DNA of 64,000 bases from Chlamydomonas reinhardtii (lineage: Eukaryota > Chlorophyta > Chlorophyceae > Chlamydomonadales > Chlamydomonadaceae): contig NC_057010.1 of NCBI RefSeq assembly GCF_000002595.2, positions 2,815,267 to 2,879,266 of the forward strand, written 5' to 3'. Of the stretch, positions 35,301 through 47,502 are shown piece by piece; positions within the stretch are counted from its first letter, which is position 1; every line of letters starts with the position of its first letter. The notes below the pieces were generated by a model. It did not search any database, was not told where the DNA came from, and was given only the letters and a program-made list of their open reading frames with translations. A program made the position numbers and the translations under genes.

Positions 35301-38300
35301 ATGGGAGCTGACGCCAATACCTGAGCTGTACCATACCCATTCCTATCCTGCTCATGTGATTGCGAGCCCATGCTCCTGGTGGTGTTACTTCAATGTTTGG
35401 GCAGGGCCGCTCTTAGCTAGTCTGGCACCCGTGCCAAGCGCTTAAGGCCTCGACGCAATGCCGGTTTCCTTGCTGTGTGCTTTGCTGCGAACGGTATCCC
35501 ATGACAGCATGTACCTGACGATTCCATGTGCATCCTACCCTTGCGATTGATTGCATCTTCATCTTTGGTCAATCCGCAGCCCTGGTGACCGAGGCCAACT
35601 GCTGCTCCTGCGCCAGCCTGCTTCGCTCCACGCGATACAACGCCACCAGGGACGCCAGCGGCAACACCTACGTCACCTCCACAACCTTCGTGGTGCGCTG
35701 GCCCGACGTCATGCCGATCTCACAGCCGGCACAGCCCATCCCCGCTGACCAGGGAGGCGCGGTGCCGCCGCGGCCGTTGGACACCACGCCCTTCAATGAC
35801 GGTGAGTTGAGTTGTCGCCTCTTGCATGACACGTGGGACACTGACACATGGGAGCATGCTGCAGGATGGCAACGCCAGCCATTTTGGCACCACCCGAACG
35901 CCAGAACCATAATGCATGGGCCTTCTTTCCCTCTGCTGCAGGCGTGGCACCACCGGCATCCACTTCGCTGGCGACTGTTGGCGACGCGTCAAGTGTTTGC
36001 CCCAGTGCTCATGGCACCATTATCAAGGTCCGGGGCTTCCCTAGCAGCCCCTTCAAGTGGACACCCTTCACCCAGACCTACGCCAACCCGCCCCGCGCGC
36101 AGATTGCCGCCAGCTACGTCAAGTAAGCGCGGTATGCGGAACGCGGGGTTGCCTGTCCTGTTACCGCTGGAAATTAAACAGGGGCTTGTTGCTATCTGAA
36201 TTGGCAAGCATCAGGCTACATCAGGCCTTGAAAGCTCATGTAATTGACACTTTCCCCGATCTCTGCTACGTAGGCCCGGCACCAACATGACCGTGGACGC
36301 TTATGAGATTGACATTTTTGCCACGGCCAAGAACATTGGTTGCCCCGCCGGCAAGCCGACCTGGTCTCTGACATACAACGGCTCCGTGCCCGGTCCCTCA
36401 TTCCGTGTGCTTAAGGGCCGTCAGACGCTGGTCCGCTTCAACAACCGCCTCACGCCCGCCAATCTGAGCGGCACGCCCTTCAGCGAGTTCCACCCCTGCG
36501 AGGGCACGCGCTCCGGCCGCCCCATCTCCGTCCACTACCACGGCTCCGCGTCGCTCGCGCCCTATGATGGTGAGCGCGGCATGTCGGCTCTAGCACCTGC
36601 TTGGAACGCTTGCGCCTAGTGCTTTTCCCTGGGTTTGACCCGCCCATACCGTGTGCTAGCTGTGTAGTAAAACGCATGTTTGCTGCGTGTTCCGGACAGG
36701 CTGGGCCGAGGACACCACATGCGGCGCTGAGAGCAAGGACTACTACTACCCCAACTGGCGCGCGGGCTTCGGCTGGTACCACGACCACCAACTTGACATC
36801 ACCTCTGAGAATGCCTACTTTGGTCTGAGCGGCCTGGTGAGTGTTGGGATCCAATGTACCTGGTTGCGTTACTGCGTAGCCTCTGCTTGCCTGTTGCGCG
36901 AGTTCCCCGCCTTGTTGCTGACTGCCCCCGCTGTGCGCCCCATGCACGTGCGCAGTACACGACCGTTGACAAGGCCGCCGAGGGCGGCTGTGGTGAGCCA
37001 TGGAACCTGGACGGGATCCCCGAGTGGGACATGCAGTTTAAGGACGCTGTCCTGGACAGCAACTGCCAGCTCTACTATGACCGCGCGGTGAGTGTTGTTA
37101 GTTGAAGGTCCCGGAAAACCCTGCCTGCAAACGGTTCCACCTTCCTTCCTTCCAGCGGCCTTCCGTCCATGTGACGCTCAATGTCACACGCTCCCTGCCT
37201 GCCTTGCCTCCACAGGGCCCCCACCGCAACAACCTGTACGGCGACATCAACTTCGTCAACGGCATCCCCTGGCCCGTGGCCACCATGGAGCCCCGCTGGC
37301 AGCGCTTCCGCTGGCTGGTCTCTTCCGTCGCCCGCCCCTACAAGCTGCGGTTTGTGAACGCCGACGGCACCGATTTCAGCGGCGGCAAGTGCCAGGTGAT
37401 TGGCGGCGAGGCCGGTACTCGCCGCTCGCCTGTGTCGTATCCCGCCGCTGGCCTTTTTATGGGCGTGGCGGAGCGCTACGAGGTGGTGTGCGACTTCAGC
37501 GGTCTCAGCGGCAAGACTCTGTTCCTGGTGAACGCCTACGACGACCGCCGCATGAAGGACGTGCCGTACTATTGCCACTCCCACCTGGTCATGAAGATCA
37601 ACGTGGCTTGTAACAGCACCGGCTGCCCGGCCAGCCCGCCTGCTTTCCAGCCTCCGTCATCCTCCAGGGTCACACCACTGGACCGTGTGCTAAACCAAAC
37701 CGACATCGACCGGGCGCTCGCGATGGTCGCCAACAAGCAGTGCACTCGCACGTTCCGCTTCGGCCGCCGCCACGGCCACTGGTGAGATGGGGGAAGCTGG
37801 GATGGCGCGGGCCGGGGTCCGCTCATGACTTGCTCTCATGATTGCCTCTTGCCGCTTGCGTGCAGCGTTCACATGGCCTTAACCGACCTTGCTCATGTTT
37901 GTCCGTGCACACAGGGTCATCAACGGCGAGTCGTGGCACACAGCTCGTGTGGCCGCCAGCGATGTGGGCCACAACACTTGGGAGGTGTGGTGCCTGGAGA
38001 CCGGCGGCGGCTGGTTCCACCCCATTCACATCCACCTGGTCGACTTCTTCGTGCTGGCCCGCAATTGGGACGTGAACCAGGTGGGGCGTCTTGGCATTGG
38101 GTTGTGCGTGCACGAGCGCATCCGAAGCGGGCTGCATCCAGCAAAACATGTGAATACTGGTTGTCGCATGCAGTCAGGACGATTGACGCTTATGTGCGAC
38201 CTTTGCAGGTCCACGATTACGAGCGCTGGATTGGCAAGGACGTTGTGCAGCTTGACCCCAGCGCGCACATTGCGCTGCTGCTGCGCTTCGGCGCGCACCG

Positions 38301-38848
38301 CGGCGAGTACATGTTCCACTGCCACAACCTGATGCACGAGGACTTTGAGATGATGCGCTCCTTCCACGTCATGCCCACGCCCGGTTCCCGTACGGCCTCC
38401 ACGGCGTTGCCGATGCAGTCCGACCCCACCATCGTGACGACCCTGAACTACGTGTATGATCTGTACGACGACCCGGTCTATCCGGCTGCTGGCCCCAAGC
38501 CCACCAGCACCCTGACGCCGCTGCGCACTCCCTCGGCATCTACCACTGCGGCGCTGTCCATGCCCATCGACCGGGCCATCCACAGGTGTGTGTTGTTCGG
38601 GTGTTGTTATGAAGGCATTATGTTGTGCAAGTGACCAGCAGCACAGTCGACGCGGCATGGGAATGCCCTGCATTTACCTGCACACGTCACTACTCACTTT
38701 CATCCTTGCCATCCCGAATCGTGCCCACAGGATCTACTACCCCTACGGCTCGACCAACATCACCTCGGCTGGCGCCGCCAAGCTTGCGAACCCCGTCACC
38801 AACCCGTGGTTGGTGCCCATCTGCAAGCCGCAAAAAGCATACCCATGA
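32309..38848 (+). CDS. secreted haem-peroxidase / multicopper oxidase fusion
   Basis: Eighteen exons, all in phase (32309-32624, 32705-32901, 33049-33224, 33381-33468, 33606-33842, 33956-34186, 34337-34561, 34672-34917, 35150-35294, 35580-35801, 35942-36122, 36274-36569, 36700-36836, 36956-37087, 37216-37781, 37915-38080, 38209-38585, 38731-38848), give 1351 residues. A signal peptide covers about residues 1-36. The peroxidase half has a distal site IRASFHDS (Arg192, His196), NCGGADASLLL and a proximal GSHALIDTQ (His332). The oxidase half has all four copper motifs: HYH (842-844), HDH (881-883), HPIHIH (1167-1172) and HCHNLMHEDFEMM (Cys1225, His1230, Met1235). This is the bilirubin oxidase/CotA layout. 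Multicopper oxidases couple oxidation of phenols, bilirubin or metals to reduction of O2 to water. Haem peroxidases use H2O2. A role in the cell wall or periplasm is inferred. The exon 1 donor (CCTG/GTGATT) is the least certain junction. Confidence 0.88.
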
Positions 38849-40491
38849 GCTTTAAGAGTGCGTTTTCAAGATGCATAGCGTGACTTTCCGTGATTAATAT
38901 GTGAAATTTTCAGGCTTTGTACTGCGCGTCGTCTTTATGTCTTTAGGGCTGCACATGACGGCCGTGAGCGACCGCGGTGCTGAAGTCTAGCATACGCCCC
39001 TGTTACCGTTTGCCCCGTGCAACGTTCTGGCACTGTATTGCGCAAGTTGGGTCAGGCTGGTGCTTCTGTGCCGTCAACATTGATGTCAGCACGGCGCCAA
39101 ACTGATGTGTGTGTAGGCGTAATCGTTTTGTGATGATGCGCTGCCCAATTTGCACGCAACATGCTCGTGAACTTTATTCTAGGGATGAATCATACGCACA
39201 TAACCGCTCAGGCGCACATGCACTGGGGGACATATTATAGGTGCATCGCACCCCTGCATCGCACCGGCATGCCAAGTGGGAGGGAGTTTCGTTTTGGGTC
39301 GTGAGCCATTTAAGAGCGCGTGAGCTGAGAGTATGCACCGTATGAGAGTCGGAAAAAAACATGCATCAGTGGCAAGGCATTGGGGCACGTGCGCATAATG
39401 CAGCACGCGACGCTGGAGCCTGGAGACTTCCGGTAGCAGTGGACATGCGGTTGAGAGACCTTTCTCGAGAGTGATACGTACCGGACGAAGTGGTTGCAGC
39501 CAAGTGCCAAGCAAGGACATGGCGTTGGTTTGAGGGTCACGCGCTGGATCGAAGCAGCAAGGGAGCTAGCACCTAGCCGTCGGGGGAGGTCTTGTTGCTC
39601 TGCGGACATCGCAGCCAGGGAGCGTGCATGTGATCGGAACCGCGTTGGCGTGAAACGGTTGTGGGGTGCAGTATCGTGTGTGTCCGAGAAGGACAGGTCC
39701 CGTACACAGGAGTGACAAGTTCGGGTTCTGCACATTTGCAGAATTTGTTAGACCTCATGCATCGTATGGGACTAAGGATAGTGAAGTCTGGATGGAAGTC
39801 TGGATGGTCCGCTGGTTTGGCGCCGTTGCGTCGCTGTACCAATGTCGGCCGGAGCTGGGGAATCTGTGCCACGATCACATGTGAGCCATCCTTGGCCAGT
39901 GTGCTGGCCGCGGCTTTAACATACAAACGCTGTGTCAGATCCTCCGAGGGAATGAACGTCTGTGGGGGGGCCGGGGGGGCTCAGGTTTTGGTTGCTTGGC
40001 AATAATGGGTTCGTGGGATCGGCAAGGTCAGGCGCCCCGTAGACGCCCCTGGAATGCGGGGGGCCGGGGATGGACTAGGGACGCCGGGATGCCCGACTGC
40101 CCGCCAGCAGCTAGGCGCGTAATTACCCATGCGCCGGGCAGGCTTGGGCCGCCGGGACAGGATGATGGGCTGCTTGCTGTTAAACACCACCTGCACCAAT
40201 TGTACTGGTGCATTGCGGAGCAAAGGTGCACACCAGGGCTCGGCGCACGCGGACTGCCTGGACGAAGGGACGTTGCGTGGGCTGATGGGGTTGGTGGCTG
40301 GTCAGCTCAGTTTGGCGAAGCGGTGGCGCAATATGGTAATTCAGTTGGCCGAAACACGGCAGATTGTCGACCGAACCCCCTCCCCAGATTTTCCGGGTCG
40401 GCAAAATTTTCCCACCCTTCGCCGCCAGTAGCGGGAATCCCTGCATGCGCCGGGCAGGCTTGAGCCGGGACAGAATGACGGCTCATTTCTG
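38849..40491. other. 3' flank and gene-poor DNA
   Basis: Presumed 3' UTR of the fusion gene, then unassigned sequence. A module with catgcgccgggcaggctt followed by a gggacag motif occurs twice (about 40127 and 40442). No gene is supported. Confidence 0.4.
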
Positions 40492-40496
40492 CTATA

Positions 40497-40710
40497 CCAG
40501 GGGAGGGGGGTGTGCAACTCGGCCTGGATCCAGGTTCGCGCTGCATGGGACCCGGCCAAAAGGTGTTCGGACCCCTCCCAAGGAGCTCCCGGCCATTCAT
40601 TCGTGTATGCAAGACAACTGTATAGTCATTAGAACTGATAGCGAAGGGCCGCAGGTCCCCCTCCAACATTTCGAGGGTTTAGAGCCATTCCTGAGCGATT
40701 TCATGACTTG
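40497..40710 (+). repeat. left terminal inverted repeat
   Basis: 214 bp, equal in length and sequence to the reverse complement of 41833-42046, as far as reading by eye can show. Confidence 0.88.
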
Positions 40711-41832
40711 CGGGCGGCTGCCACTTGCGTGCGCCATGCCACTGGCCGCTGCACGGGATCTGCGGCAGGAAGTCCATGTACGCCCGCGCGTGGGGGCAGT
40801 TGTCTCCACCGGCAGTTGCCGCCATCATGACTGCTGCCGCCGCCGCCGTCAACAGCAACCATGCTCATCGAGGCAGACCAACGGAGAACTGCGCGGGGCA
40901 GGATGCGGGTCAGGGGAGGGCCTGATGCGGGATGGGCGGGCGGCAGCGAGGAACAGCCCAGCCCAACAGGTTTTCGCACGTAAACAGGGGAGACCACCCG
41001 CCCGAAGCCCCCAGGCCATGTAATAACATCCTGAACCGCAACTGTGGCCTAACCACAGCCCTGCCCACATGCCAGGGATAGCCCGGCGTGGCCCAGTCCC
41101 GGTCCAATCGTGCACCCAAAGTCCCCGGACATCTGGTGTGAACACTACGCCGAACCTTTTTGCAGTCTGAAAAGCGCTATGGGCTCCCATATACATGTTC
41201 TCCATTCTGACACCTAAGCACATGATATCTAGGAACGCGCGATGCCCGCCATGCAAAATTGCGCCTGCATTCTGGTGGGGAAGAATGCCTCCCTCTAAGG
41301 ACCCCGGCATGCGCGCTATGGTCCAAGTACCACCAACACATATCGAAATCGTGCAGGCGCAGTGATATGGCTGCGACGATTTGGCCCCCTGTGAGCTGAA
41401 TCGTCGCATTTCGCCGGACATCGCGTGTGGCCTGATACTCCTAGTAAACATGGTCGGGACTCGCGCTTCTGGCTTCTCATACAGTTGGCTCCATTCTGAC
41501 ACCTAACCTGGGGAAAGGAGCGATAGCCGACGCCACCCGAGCTTGTGCCGCGCTGGGGGCCTTTCCATGCGGTCCTGGAAACGGCCCAACCAGCACCCTC
41601 CTGGCCTCCTAAGGCCGCACCCACCCCCGCTGGGACATGGTATTGGGATGCAAATGCCTAGGTCGGCGCTGGCAGCTCCTTAGGAGGCTCAGCGAGCCCG
41701 CAAAGGGTCCATTTCCCCGTTCTCCCCTGGTCTCACCGTCGCTCGCAGGGCGCCCAGGGCCTTCAGGACACGCCAGATCCCCGCGAAACGAGCGTTCCAG
41801 TTGAATTTACTAGTTGACGCCATAGGACACGT

Positions 41833-42046
41833 CAAGTCATGAAATCGCTCAGGAATGGCTCTAAACCCTCGAAATGTTGGAGGGGGACCTGCGGCCCTTC
41901 GCTATCAGTTCTAATGACTATACAGTTGTCTTGCATACACGAATGAATGGCCGGGAGCTCCTTGGGAGGGGTCCGAACACCTTTTGGCCGGGTCCCATGC
42001 AGCGCGAACCTGGATCCAGGCCGAGTTGCACACCCCCCTCCCCTGG
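41833..42046 (-). repeat. right terminal inverted repeat
   Basis: Mirror of 40497-40710. Similarity stops at the same inner base on both arms. Confidence 0.88.
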
Positions 42047-42051
42047 CTATA

Positions 42052-42881
42052 CACTTCCTGCACCTTGTGAAGGTGCATCGGTACAGGTGGATGGTCCGAT
42101 GCGTGGGTGCGTGGTTTGCCAAATCGGTGCGTTGTGCCAACACAGGCGGCCCTGACTCCGACTCTGACGGGCGCCACCCCTGCTGCATGGAAGCCTAATG
42201 CCGTTTCCCAAGCTCCCGGCCACCGCTGTGTTGGGCGTGTCAAGCCGCTGGCACAGGGGCGCGCCATGACCAGTCGTGTTCATGCATGGCAGGCGTGGCA
42301 GTGGCCACCCTGGCACCATTGCTGCCACCGCTGCCACCACTGCTGGGAATCGACTGGGGCCGGTGCGGCCGCTGCAGCCCCATGGGTGTCACGGTGGTGG
42401 CCGCTGGCACTGGCAGCAGCACCGCTGGATGGCACGCTGGTGGCAGCGGCGGCAGCCGTGGCCGGTACTGGCCGGTGTATGTGTGGTGGTAGAGGCCAGC
42501 GCCTGTGCCACCGCTGTCACCAGAAGCAGAGAGCCGTCGAGCGGCCTGTTCAGAGTCAGAGTCAGAAACGTTCGCTCATGTGTGCAGCCCTGTGGAGAGT
42601 CACGAGTGGGCTTTTTAAAAGTCATGCCGGGAGGGTCATGCCGGGAGGGTCATGCCGGGCAGACGTGCCCAACGCCGTTGTGATGCCTTGCTGCTGCAAA
42701 TACCCACATATTGACACGTCAATCAGGCCATCTACTGCAGCTCACAGAGAAATCGAGAAAGAAGGAATCCATCGTCGTAGAAGCATCCACCCGGCGTCAA
42801 AGCCAGTGTTCCCAAAGCGTGACAGTTCGGCGCATCACTTGCTCTATATTGCTACATTCAGCCGGTGGCTTTGGGTAAACA
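42052..42881. other. 5' flank of the LYR-protein gene
   Basis: GC-rich repetitive CTG/GCC sequence, then three head-to-tail copies of a 14-bp gtcatgccgggagg unit (about 42622-42663), then AT-richer sequence next to the start codon. No gene is supported. Confidence 0.4.
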
Positions 42882-43836
42882 ATGCCGACGAAGCCGGCCA
42901 TCTCCATCTTTCGGCAACTCATACGCGCGGTGCACACGAGTAAGTACTTCGGATGTTTTTCCTCTCAACTGTAGCTTCTAACGAGTCCAACCTACGAATC
43001 GTTGACAGCGTTCCAGGGCGACCCGCCAGCGATTGTCGCTGCTCGGAAAGAACTGCGGACTGCATTTGAGGTATGGCTACTCATTTTCATATATTGCAGC
43101 CCGTAGAGCCTGCGGGGTCGGGGGCTGTGCCGACCCGCCCCCTAATGCTTCCCCGCCTCGGCAACAACAGGCCAACCGTGGCCTCACCGAAAAATCAAAA
43201 GTCAATGCGGCGCTTGCCGAGGCCGTGGAGGCAAACGAGTTCATCCGCAATAACATTATTCAGGCAACCAAGAAGGATTGCGGCAGCTATGGTGAGGCCA
43301 GGGGGCGTGGGTTGCGGGGGGCAGCAGCGCGTGCAATACAGGAGCATGGCGTCCAAGTGTGTGGGTAACATATGGGTTAGAACATGGTCACAAGGTTGCT
43401 GGCGCTACATAAATGACGGCACCATAGATGGCAAGGGCAGGCCAGGGTCACAAACGGAAGCCGCAAAGCGTGTTCGTAAACAGCGCCTGTACGCGGCCCG
43501 TCAACGAGAAAACGGGACTGGGGGCCGACTTGATCTGCCGCAACACGGCCTACGTGCGGTCGGTGTCTTTGCGCATGAGTGGAAGGTACCTCACATGGTT
43601 GTGCCCTGATCTCGACAACAGCACCCAGCAGGCGCATGCACCATCTGCATTCAGGGGGCAGCGCCGTCCCTGCTTGTAACCCGAAAGCACCGCGGGATGC
43701 CCCCAACGCACTAAAACGGGTCCTGACTCCCACGCTGTTGCCCCCGCGCGCAGAGATTGCCCCAGAGAAGGCTGCCCAGCTGCGGAGTCTTGAAGACGCG
43801 GACCGCCGGCCCGCGACTGGCTCAAAGCACGGGTGA
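42882..43836 (+). CDS. LYR-family complex III assembly factor (LYRM7/MZM1-like)
   Basis: Four exons in phase (42882-42939, 43009-43070, 43171-43291, 43754-43836) give 107 residues, matching the usual length. The order is the family's: an N-terminal helix ISIFRQLIRAVHTTFQGD, then IVAARKELRTAFE, then EANEFIRNNIIQ near the C-terminus. LYRM7/MZM1 chaperones the Rieske iron-sulfur protein in the mitochondrial matrix before its insertion into cytochrome bc1. The strict LYR tripeptide is replaced by FRQLIR, as in other divergent members, so another LYR-superfamily role cannot be excluded. The basic C-terminus ends TGSKHG. Confidence 0.75.
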
Positions 43837-44979
43837 TTTCACGCAGTCCATGTCCAGGCGCACAGCAGCAGTATGAAGGTTGGCATTGGGCAGTAGCGGA
43901 GCAGCTGGAGACGCAGCTGGAAGGCTCGTGGTGTGGCCAGGCTGCACGGGGCACATGTGTGCGTCAGCCAGGAGAAACCTTGATGCGGGTGTGTTTGTGC
44001 TCGGCCTAGCCTAACAGCATCAGTTCTAGATGAAGGGCGACTCCATGCCCGTCGAAGTTGCGTTCATTTTGTGTTGGATGCAAGAATGTTGAGGACGTGA
44101 GGCATGGCGTGTGATGGTTCCGGCTCACGGGGGCAGTGTCGCGCCAAGCAGCCGAAATCGGATGTGGAATGCGGCTGAGTGCTTGAGGAGTCGGCTTGTA
44201 CGCGTACGTTGCCCGGACTTGTGGGTTGGGTTGAAGGCTGCGAACGAACAGTTTTAGCTTGCAGGTTGTGTGGAAGCAGGTGAAGGCAAGGGGTTGGCCA
44301 GCACTGGGCGCGTGACCATGGTGCGCCACCGTGCGCCGCATGCCGACATTCCAACGGAACCCACCGGTTGGCCGGGGTCGGGGCCGACTGGTGGCACGTT
44401 TGTGTCGCAGTTCGCTGTGGCATAACCAACACCAACCATCCAGTGCTGCTCTTAGTTGGTAAAGCGGGACGATGTAATCCCCAATCCCTGACTAGGGCTT
44501 GTTTCGCAGTTCAACCGACTATGCTGTATCCACAGGTACCCATAATCGCAGGTATTTGCGAAGCACATATAAGTTTAAGGGCATAACCACTGGCGACGCG
44601 GCTCATCCGGTCCCTTCAAACACCGATTGCAAGCCCCAGCAAATTTATTTGCATTTACCCACAATATACGCTTCCTATGTATGCAGCTGTTCAGACAAAG
44701 GAGGTACGACCCATGTGCGCAGCCGGCGCATGCGGCCCTGCTGCAACGTTCGATTAGTCGCGACCAATTTGCTAAGCTTCAAAAAATGATCTGGTCATAG
44801 TAGAAATGCATGCTTTTTAGGGTGAGTCGCCCCGGTTTGCCCAAGTAGATTCGTGGCGCGTGGCTTTCTCGTGGAGCCCCTGTGGTGGGACGAAAACATA
44901 TCTCGTTGGCCTGCTGGCCACCGCGTAAACACTCTTTCGAAAGTCCTTATTCAGCGTTCTTTCCTTTCCCTGCTGACAG
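43837..44979. other. intergenic DNA
   Basis: 3' UTR of the LYR gene and 5' region of the bHLH gene. A pyrimidine tract ending in CTGACAG lies directly before the bHLH start codon, so a 5'-UTR intron is possible. No other gene is supported. Confidence 0.4.
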
Positions 44980-47502
44980 ATGGCGACGCTATTACGTACC
45001 TCTATACCGGACGGCCTTCCAGACCTGCAAAGTCTCCTCGACGCCACGAGGATGACAGAGACTAGCGGACCTGCTTTGAGCGGCGCGGGAGAGATGAATT
45101 GGTTTCCGAGCGATGCCCCACAAAACGCAGCCGATCGACGCTGCGATGTGGGCGAGTTAGCGCTTGGGCCGGCCGCCCCTTTCAACGACTCCCTCCAAGC
45201 GCAACTGCGCGGCTCAGCTGCTGGAATTGCGGAACAGGCCACGGCAACAGACAGCAGCACAGCGGAAGCGTCTTCGTCGGCACCCACACCGGCGAGCGAC
45301 GCGAGCGGCTCGCCACCCACGTGCGCCACAGGCCACGAGGCCAACTGCTCAATGATTTCGCCCCCCTGCTACTCAGCATCCCAGCTCCTTCCCGCGCTGG
45401 CTGCCGCGGCGGCTGCCGCGGCTGCGGCTGCGGCTGCCGAGCCGGCGGTGCCGCTGCTGCCTCTGACGGCTGCCGGCCGTTCGGCCGTGGCTGCCGCCGC
45501 CTCCGGCGGCGGCGGAGCTGCCGCCGCCGCTTTCGGCGCCGTCGGCGCTTCCACGACTGGCGGCAAGCGCTCCGCGCCGGTCAGCCACTCCACCGTGGAG
45601 AAGCAGCGACGCGACAGACTGAACGACCTGATAGAGACACTGGGGGAGCTGGTGCCGCCCATGGATGCGAACGGGCGGGCGCGGGCCGGCCCGAGCGGGG
45701 AGGGTGAGTCCGAGCGGCACCAGCGTGTAACCCTGCGACGGGGGCATTTGTTGTTTAGGGCAAGTTTCGGATGGGCACCGGGGCGGCTGCGCAGGGCGCG
45801 AGGCTGTGCGAGTGCATGTGCGGCGCTGCGAGGGGCATACAGGCGGCACGCCTGCGCTCTTGCATGGGGGACGGAATGTGACTGGCGTGACCGGCTTGCG
45901 AGTAAACTGCGGGACTCTACGCAGCAACATTGTGCCTACCTCCCACCGCTTGCCTCCTACCCTGCCGGCGCCCAACACACACAGGCCCCAAGCGGCCCAA
46001 GCACGCCATCCTGGCTGACGTCATCATCGCCTTCCGCCGCGTGCAGCAAGACAACCAGGGCCTGAGGGTGCACCTCGCAAACGCCAGTCGCCTGCTGGCG
46101 GCGGCAGCCGCCGGCATGGGCAACAGCAACGGTAACGGCGTCAATGGTGCACCACAGGCTGCGGCGGCGGCCGCCGCGCCTGTCGGCCCGGCACAGCTGC
46201 CCCAGCACCATCCGCAGCCGCAGTACCAGCAGGCGGCGACGGCGGCATGCGGCATGTACGGGAGTGGCACCGGCATCGATGCCTGCGACTCCCAGCTGCA
46301 GCAGCTGCAGCACCAGCAGCATCAGCAGCAAATGCAGACGCTGCAACGCGCTGGCTCCTGCGCACCCGCGTCGTCGGCGGCGGCGGGAGGCGCGGTATCG
46401 CCCAGCAGTGGCGGCGCCGCCATGGCGCCCGTGCCCACCGGCTGCTCCGGCGCCACCGCGCCGACCCGCCTGGCAGCGCCCTTCCCCGGCCTCTCCTTCC
46501 CGAGTGCCGCCGCCGCATCCGCCTGCTGGCAGCAGCAGCAGCCTCAGCAGCAGCAGCCGCTGGCGGAGGTGGCGGCCGACGCGTTCCCCTCAGCGCCGCT
46601 TATGTCCTTCCCCTCCTCCGCTGCTGCCTCCGTTGCCGGTGCCGGCTGCGCCGCCGCCGCCGACATGTCCGGCCTGCTGCAGCAGTCCTCCGCCGCTGCC
46701 GGCAACTGCTACAGCGCGTCGACGTCGCCGCACGCCTCCTCGCCGCTTCCGACGCAGCCGTCGTTGTGCGGCCACAGCGATCACGCGGGCTCGGGACTTC
46801 CGCTGATGCCCTCGCCGGGATCCTTTGCCTCCGTGGCGGCGCCCGCTGCCCCGCCGATGCCCGCGGCGGCTCCGGCGCCGCCGCCGGTGCAGCCGCCGCC
46901 GTCGTCGTGGCTTATCCGTGTGGTGTGCCCGCCGCACCCTAGCCTGATGAATGTGGCGGCGAGTGCGCTGGGCAGCGCCGGCCCGGCCGGTTCCGTGACG
47001 CTGTGCGCCGTCAATCTCATTCCCCAGGTGCGTCGCTCCTTGCTGCATGTGCACGGGGCTATTGGCGTGTGTTGAAGAGGGCGAGATGCTGGTGCTTGTG
47101 TTACCTCGGCAAATTAAAGTGGCTTTAATTGTACGGCGGCTGTGTGTGCATGCATGACTGCTTGGATAACAGACTAACAAATGAATGCTCCCCAACCTGA
47201 CTCCCCAACCCAACCCACAGCCCTGCGGCCGCGTGTCTCTGGAGATGAGCGTCTCTTGCGACGCCAGCCTGCTGCCGCGCATCCAACAGGACATCACCAC
47301 CGCCGTGCACGACATCACGGCCGCACTGCAGCAGACAACACAGCAGCAACAGCAACAGCAGCAGACCGTGCAGCAGCAGATCGACATGGCGTCTGCGGCC
47401 GCAGCCGCCGCAGCCGCCGCGGCCGCGGGGCTGAAGCGCCCCTGTGACGGTGCCGCTGACGCCTTCGCCCCGGCCGCCGCCGCGAAGCGCGTTTGCGCGT
47501 GA
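44980..47502 (+). CDS. bHLH transcription factor, 682 aa
   Basis: Three exons in phase: 44980-45703, 45985-47027 and 47221-47502. The basic region and helix 1 (residues about 196-227) read SHSTVEKQRRDRLNDLIETL, with the His203-Glu207-Arg211 triad that reads an E-box/G-box half-site. Helix 2 (PKHAILADVIIAFRRVQQDN) begins exon 2, so an intron splits the loop. Long alanine, glutamine and serine runs surround the domain. Near the C-terminus, SWLIRVVCPPHPSLMNVAAS and the following strand/helix pattern across the exon 2/3 junction resemble an ACT-like dimerisation domain, as in several plant bHLH groups (inference). The tail carries a basic AKRVCA end that may be a nuclear signal. Target genes are unknown. 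Confidence 0.88.

Larger units (their letters stand above)
40492..42051. mobile_element. non-autonomous DNA transposon with long perfect TIRs and 5-bp TSD
   Basis: The element spans 40497-42046 (1550 bp). Its outer 214 bases (40497-40710 and 41833-42046) appear to be perfect inverted repeats beginning ccaggggaggggggtgtgc. It is flanked by direct repeats CTATA at 40492-40496 and 42047-42051. The interior has no transposase-like frame. A short phrase (cattctgacacctaa) is repeated at about 41201 and 41491. The identity of the arms implies a recent insertion or recent arm conversion. Confidence 0.85.

Noticed and set aside
40364-41023. 219-residue frame across the left TIR
   Set aside because: It is mirrored in the right TIR and therefore follows from the repeat. 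No transposase motifs.
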